Shown: piece by piece, positions 5,451 through 5,600 of the stretch
Position numbering within the stretch: the stretch's first letter is position 1
Layout of the letters: every line of letters starts with the position of its first letter
From: DATIJJ01 sp039936115
GTDB taxonomy: Bacteria > Pseudomonadota > Gammaproteobacteria > DSM-16500
Direction of reading: 5' to 3'
DNA length: 5,600 nucleotides
Assembly: GCA_039936115.1 (NCBI GenBank)
Contig: JBDTIZ010000273.1
Span: 1 to 5,600 of the forward strand
Program-made: the position numbers and the translations under genes
The notes under the pieces: model-generated
What the model saw: only the letters and a program-made list of their open reading frames with translations
What the model was told of the DNA's origin: nothing
Databases searched by the model: none

Positions 5451-5600
5451 GACGATAACTCCTTTTCCTCCCACAAAAACCACAACCACTCTCATGCTGC
5501 ACATAACCACTGTCACCCCGCACTTGTTGCGGGGTCCGGGCTTTAAATAATAAAAAATACATTTTTATTTTTTTAAATGACTTTTTTATGTTTTTAATTC
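5451..5600. other. non-coding DNA upstream of ruvX
   Basis: I see no gene here on either strand. The segment holds the stranded AAGGAG (minus, 5459-5464), a CA-rich stretch (5470-5510), the palindrome at 5515-5535, and then a very A/T-rich, T-tract-laden tail (5540-5600) that runs off the window. Upstream promoter elements of a gene beyond the edge could lie in the tail, but none can be assigned. Confidence 0.5.
5515..5535. repeat. GC-rich palindrome, possible dispersed repeat
   Basis: ACCCCGCA (5515-5522) and TGCGGGGT (5528-5535) form a perfect 8-bp stem around a CTTGT loop, inside otherwise A+T-rich non-coding DNA. Preceded by TGTC and followed by CCGGGC, it resembles the intergenic palindromes common in many bacterial genomes. 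Only one copy is in the window and it is unrelated in sequence to the GTAG doublets. No T-run follows directly on either strand, so a simple intrinsic terminator is not supported. Confidence 0.5.

Noticed and set aside
4986..5458. Plus-strand open frames over ruvX
   Set aside because: They are antisense to a clear ruvX gene with all catalytic motifs and show no protein-like features.

Overview
The window is A+T-rich bacterial chromosome, densely packed with ordinary metabolic and housekeeping genes. The DsbB and RuvX/YqgF sequences look proteobacterial. A CBS/CGL pair beside a small exported protein and a small SET-domain protein suggests a low-GC gammaproteobacterium, perhaps Legionellales (Legionella/Coxiella-like). 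That placement is an inference from gene content, not a proven assignment.

Layout: (1) From the left edge to 1198 (+), a 12-TM-type MFS antiporter that is cut off at its 5' end by the window. (2) Facing it on the minus strand is a run of three genes, in transcription order: a small secreted protein of unknown function (3997-3554), cystathionine beta-synthase (3535-2582) and cystathionine gamma-lyase/synthase (2460-1306). The last two together make the reverse transsulfuration route from homocysteine to cysteine. (3) Divergent from the secreted protein is a small SET-domain protein with a C-terminal membrane helix (4051-4536). Its 3' end overlaps, tail to tail, that of dsbB (5011-4514). (4) dsbB lies 2 bp downstream of ruvX (5436-5014), so these two are probably transcribed and translated together. 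(5) From 5437 to the right edge is non-coding DNA with a TATAAT box almost against the ruvX start codon and a GC-rich palindrome.

The most notable non-genic structure is a pair of REP-doublet elements of about 90-97 bp (1195-1291 and 2482-2571). Each consists of two inverted hairpin units carrying the 5' GTAG tetranucleotide typical of RAYT-associated REP sequences, around a conserved spacer of about 40 bp. The two copies are in opposite orientation and bracket the gamma-lyase gene. One supplies the stop codon of the MFS gene and the other sits in the gap between cbs and the gamma-lyase gene. I did not find a defence system, phage, IS transposase, CRISPR array or RNA gene.
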